From positions 1 to 64,000 of the forward strand of contig NZ_CAKZGO010000021.1 of assembly GCF_936916975.1 (NCBI RefSeq): a DNA stretch of 64,000 nucleotides. The letters run 5' to 3'. The DNA is from an uncultured Dongia sp. (GTDB taxonomy: Bacteria > Pseudomonadota > Alphaproteobacteria > Dongiales > Dongiaceae). Both the position numbers and the translations under genes were made by a program. Shown in pieces: positions 61,722 through 64,000 of this stretch. The notes beneath the pieces were generated by a model. It saw nothing but the letters and a program-made list of their open reading frames with translations, searched no databases and was not told where the DNA came from. Within the stretch, counting starts at the first letter, position 1; each line of letters starts with the position of its first letter.

Positions 61722-62416
61722 CGACGTCCATAAACGGTCACAGTGACGACGCCGATCTGACGGCCGCCGAGTTTGTGCTTGGCACCCTCTCGAACGGCGA
61801 ACGGTCGGCCCTTGAGGCTCGCTTCGCCTATTACCCGAGCTGGCGCGTGCTGGTGGGGCGCTGGGCGGACCGCCTTCAGCCACTCGCGGAGGCGATCCCC
61901 CCAGTCGAGCCGCCACCAGCCCTGCGCGCTCGTATCATGGCCGCTGCCAAGGTCACACCCTTCACCAGAATGCTTCGGACGGTGCCGCGCTCCGTCTGGC
62001 GCATTGGTAGTTTTGCGTCTGCCGCCGCCTTGCTTGTCGCAGCAATGTTGCTCTGGCCGCAGGCGCCAATGCGAATGGAGATCGCGACCATCGGCGATGC
62101 GACAGTGCCGGCGCTTGTCACGATCGCCGCCGACGCTGACCGCACCGAATTGATCGTCTCAAGCGGATTGCCACTGCCACCCGTCGACAGGGATTTCGAG
62201 CTATGGGTCATTCCGAGCGACGGCTCGCCGCGTTCTCTGGGCGTGATCGCCGGCGCCGTCGAAACCCTGGTCAAGTTACCGGCAGCTGTTCGCGCCTTCA
62301 TCGCCGCGGACAGCGTCTTGGCAGTCAGCGTGGAGCCGGTCGGCGGATCTCCGAGCGGCAAACCGACGGGTCCGGTGATCTATACCGGGAAGATTGTATC
62401 TGCGACGAGAGGCTAA
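61718..62416 (+). CDS. Anti-sigma factor, RskA-like
   Basis: A membrane protein of 232 residues. The N-terminal helical part (TAAEFVLGTLSNGERSALEA) is the anti-sigma domain that grips the partner. The membrane segment IGSFASAAALLVAAMLLW lies at about 94-112. The periplasmic C-terminal RskA domain has ATIGDATVPALVTIA, RDFELWVIPSDGSPRSLGV and a final EPVGGSPSGKPTGPVIYTG, a signature of this family. No zinc-binding HxxxC motif is visible. It overlaps the sigma gene by four bases, the standard coupling. Confidence 0.93.
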   Translation: MTTSINGHSDDADLTAAEFVLGTLSNGERSALEARFAYYPSWRVLVGRWADRLQPLAEAIPPVEPPPALRARIMAAAKVTPFTRMLRTVPRSVWRIGSFASAAALLVAAMLLWPQAPMRMEIATIGDATVPALVTIAADADRTELIVSSGLPLPPVDRDFELWVIPSDGSPRSLGVIAGAVETLVKLPAAVRAFIAADSVLAVSVEPVGGSPSGKPTGPVIYTGKIVSATRG

Positions 62417-62466
62417 GGCACAAACGGCCACTTGCCCACGCAACACCGCACCAACGCGACCGCAAA

Positions 62467-62622
62467 TTAGTGATTGCCCCCGCCAAAATTACGGCCGTCC
62501 CGAATCTTCGCAACAATCGGTGATGTTTTCTTGATTCCGCCATCCGCGCTTCGCTCGGCGCAGGCTGTTACCAAGACAAAGCTGGAAAGCAACGCTGCGG
62601 CCAGTATGAAATGTATCTGCAT
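62467..62622 (-). CDS. Small predicted lipoprotein (51 residues)
   Basis: A short open frame not obvious from long-ORF listings. It has an excellent ribosome site (GGAGGGATCGG, spacing about 6) directly before the ATG. The product begins MQIHFILAAALLSSFVLVTA with a lipobox V18-T-A-C21, so it should be a diacylated lipoprotein with a mature peptide of about 31 residues, ending GRNFGGGNH. I do not recognise the family. It is convergent with the anti-sigma gene and follows the CurA-type gene on the same strand. Strong start signal plus lipobox make it a real gene candidate. Confidence 0.72.
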   Translation of the reverse strand: MQIHFILAAALLSSFVLVTACAERSADGGIKKTSPIVAKIRDGRNFGGGNH

Positions 62623-62793
62623 CCGATCCCTCCGATCATTTTGGCAGCACTGCCATCATAGATTTGCCGAAACGCCGAATTTTCAAGGGATTCACACAAT
62701 CGCCGGCCTATTGATGGCAATTTTGGCTTGGCACTCAATGGCCGAAAGATTCATTTTAACGCTTTGATGACCTTGTCGTACCGCTACTGTGTC

Positions 62794-63831
62794 CTATTCG
62801 CTCACTTTGACCAGGAGCTTGCCGAAGTTTCGGCCCTTGAGGAGCCCGATGAAGGCCGCAGGCGCATTTTCAAGGCCCACCACGATGTCCTCTCTATATT
62901 GGATCTTGCCGTCGCGAAGCCAAGAGGCGACGTCGCGGCGAAAGTCATCGGCCTGCGACACGAAATCGCTGACGATGAATCCGCGCAAGGTGAGGCGTTT
63001 CGCGAGGACGGCGCGCATCAGGGTCGGGAGGCGGTCAGGGCCGGATGGCAGACCCGTCTCGTCGTAATGCGCCTCGCTGTAGTGGGCGACCAGACCGCAG
63101 ACGGGGACCCGGGCGAAATTATTGAGCAGCGGGAACACCGCCTCCCAGACATGGCCACCGACATTTTCGAAATAGATGTCGATGCCACGGGGCGTTGCCC
63201 TGGCGAGCTGGGCAGCGAAATCCGGTGCACGGTGATCAAGGGCCGCGTCGAAACCGAGCACTTCGGTCAGGTAGCGAACCTTGTCGGCGCCACCCGCAAT
63301 GCCCACAACATGGCAGCCCTTGAGCTTGGCGATCTGTCCGACCAGCGAGCCAACCGGTCCCGTGGCCGCCGCAACGACCAGCGTCTCCCCCGCTTTCGGC
63401 TGGCCGATATTGAGGAGGCCAGTATAGGCGGTCATGCCCGGCATACCGAGCACACCCACAGCTGTCGAGATCGGCGCAAGGCCTGGGTCCACCTTCTGCA
63501 GGCCGACACCGTCCGAGATGGCATGGGTCTGCCAGCCGGTGCGGCCTTGGACGATCTCGCCCAGCTTGAAATCGGCATGCTGCGATTGGAGGACACGGCT
63601 CACCGCCCCGCCTACCATGACACCGCCTATCTCTATTGGTGGCGCATAGGATTTCGCCGCACTCATCCGCCCGCGCATGTAGGGATCCAGCGACAGATAG
63701 AGAGTCTGCAGCAGGACCTCGCCTGGCCCCGCGACGGCCAGCGGCGCCTCGACCAGCCGGAAGTTGTCAGCCATCGGTTCACCCTTAGGTCGCGAAGCCA
63801 GCACGATCTGTCGATTGGTCTTTTCGCTCAT
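62794..63831 (-). CDS. MDR family NADP-dependent oxidoreductase (CurA-like)
   Basis: A zinc-free medium-chain reductase of 345 residues. The N-terminal text EKTNRQIVLASRPKGEPMAD and LYLSLDPYMRGRMS is characteristic of the CurA/leukotriene B4 dehydrogenase group, which reduces alpha,beta-unsaturated carbonyls with NADPH. The nucleotide loop is VVAAATGPVGSLVGQIAKLKG. FENVGGHVWEAVFPLLN is a family pattern. It has no operon partner in the window; the genes to the left are on the opposite strand or are the small lipoprotein. Confidence 0.93.
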   Translation of the reverse strand: MSEKTNRQIVLASRPKGEPMADNFRLVEAPLAVAGPGEVLLQTLYLSLDPYMRGRMSAAKSYAPPIEIGGVMVGGAVSRVLQSQHADFKLGEIVQGRTGWQTHAISDGVGLQKVDPGLAPISTAVGVLGMPGMTAYTGLLNIGQPKAGETLVVAAATGPVGSLVGQIAKLKGCHVVGIAGGADKVRYLTEVLGFDAALDHRAPDFAAQLARATPRGIDIYFENVGGHVWEAVFPLLNNFARVPVCGLVAHYSEAHYDETGLPSGPDRLPTLMRAVLAKRLTLRGFIVSDFVSQADDFRRDVASWLRDGKIQYREDIVVGLENAPAAFIGLLKGRNFGKLLVKVSE

Positions 63832-64000
63832 TTTACACTCACCAAGTGGTTATTTGAGGCTCGAACGACCTCGATGTATGAGTCAGTCTAAGTCAAATGC
63901 GAGGTATCAGCATTCTCCATGAAAGCTGACTTGTTGTACAGTCGTTCATCAAATTCGTATTTTGACATTGATTTTCCATGATAACTGACAATATCCAGCA
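63832..64000. other. Upstream region of the CurA-type gene with a direct repeat
   Basis: No gene seen up to the window edge. It is AT-rich. A 19-base direct repeat (16 of 19 identical) occurs at 63912-63930 and 63971-63989, spaced 59 bases apart; the shared core is TCCATGAnAnCTGAC. It could be a pair of regulator sites for the reductase gene or a divergent gene outside the window. Confidence 0.45.

Noticed and set aside
62728-63891. A 387-codon open frame on the plus strand
   Set aside because: Antisense to the well-supported CurA-type reductase gene; product is low-complexity shadow sequence.

Overview
The window is GC-rich DNA (about 62% by eye) from an alphaproteobacterium, most likely in or near the Rhodospirillales. 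This rests on gene content: a PopZ-type polar organizer protein beside valS and a pcm-rhodanese-tolC group, an alphaproteobacterial-type PAS_5 protein, and dispersed REP-like palindromes. I see no insertion sequence, prophage, CRISPR array or rRNA. The species cannot be named from the sequence.

Region by region. 1-250: the C-terminal end of a GGDEF protein. 245-4662 (minus): a tight ilvD, GST, lemA, TPM, TPM run. 4784-5898: a PAS_5 protein and a secreted protein of unknown role. 5964-12124 (minus): pcm, rhodanese, tolC, popZ and valS. 12430-12503: tRNA-Cys(GCA). 12652-18039: a complete type I secretion system (ABC transporter, HlyD-type adaptor, TolC). 18345-19982: a SAM methyltransferase. 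20125-30447: a 3440-residue adhesin of the LapA/RTX class. 30732-35777: an RHH-PAS protein, two small unknown proteins and a CHASE2-PAS-GGDEF-EAL protein. 35802-42361: LysR/PRISE reductase, adenine deaminase, and a cysK, alaX, sseA sulfur group. 42488-49777 (minus): a dipeptide-type ABC importer with a CocE-type hydrolase. 49983-55715: an esterase, then a carnitine catabolic operon (cdhR, BKACE lyase, carnitine dehydrogenase, hotdog thioesterase, acyl-CoA dehydrogenase). 55934-58753: a second adhesin of 939 residues. 58821-59618: a CaiD-like hydratase. 59723-62416: NDH-2 divergent from an ECF sigma/anti-sigma pair. 62467-62622: a previously easily missed 51-residue lipoprotein. 62794-63831: a CurA-type reductase.

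The central theme is a surface-adhesion system. Both adhesins, about 25 kb apart, carry an N-terminal module with a TAAG motif (the type of site cut by the periplasmic protease LapG in LapA adhesins), followed 24-26 residues later by the identical 11-residue motif GIGGLNAIGGL. The giant adhesin sits immediately upstream, on the same strand, of the secretion genes. A predicted c-di-GMP phosphodiesterase (intact EAL, degenerate GGDEF) and an unusual RHH-PAS protein lie next to it. No LapG or LapD gene is in the window, so the c-di-GMP-controlled release model is an inference.

The second theme is carnitine use: the gene set predicts carnitine to dehydrocarnitine to betainyl-CoA to glycine betaine, with CoA-linked genes (acyl-CoA dehydrogenase, CaiD homologue) on either side of the second adhesin.
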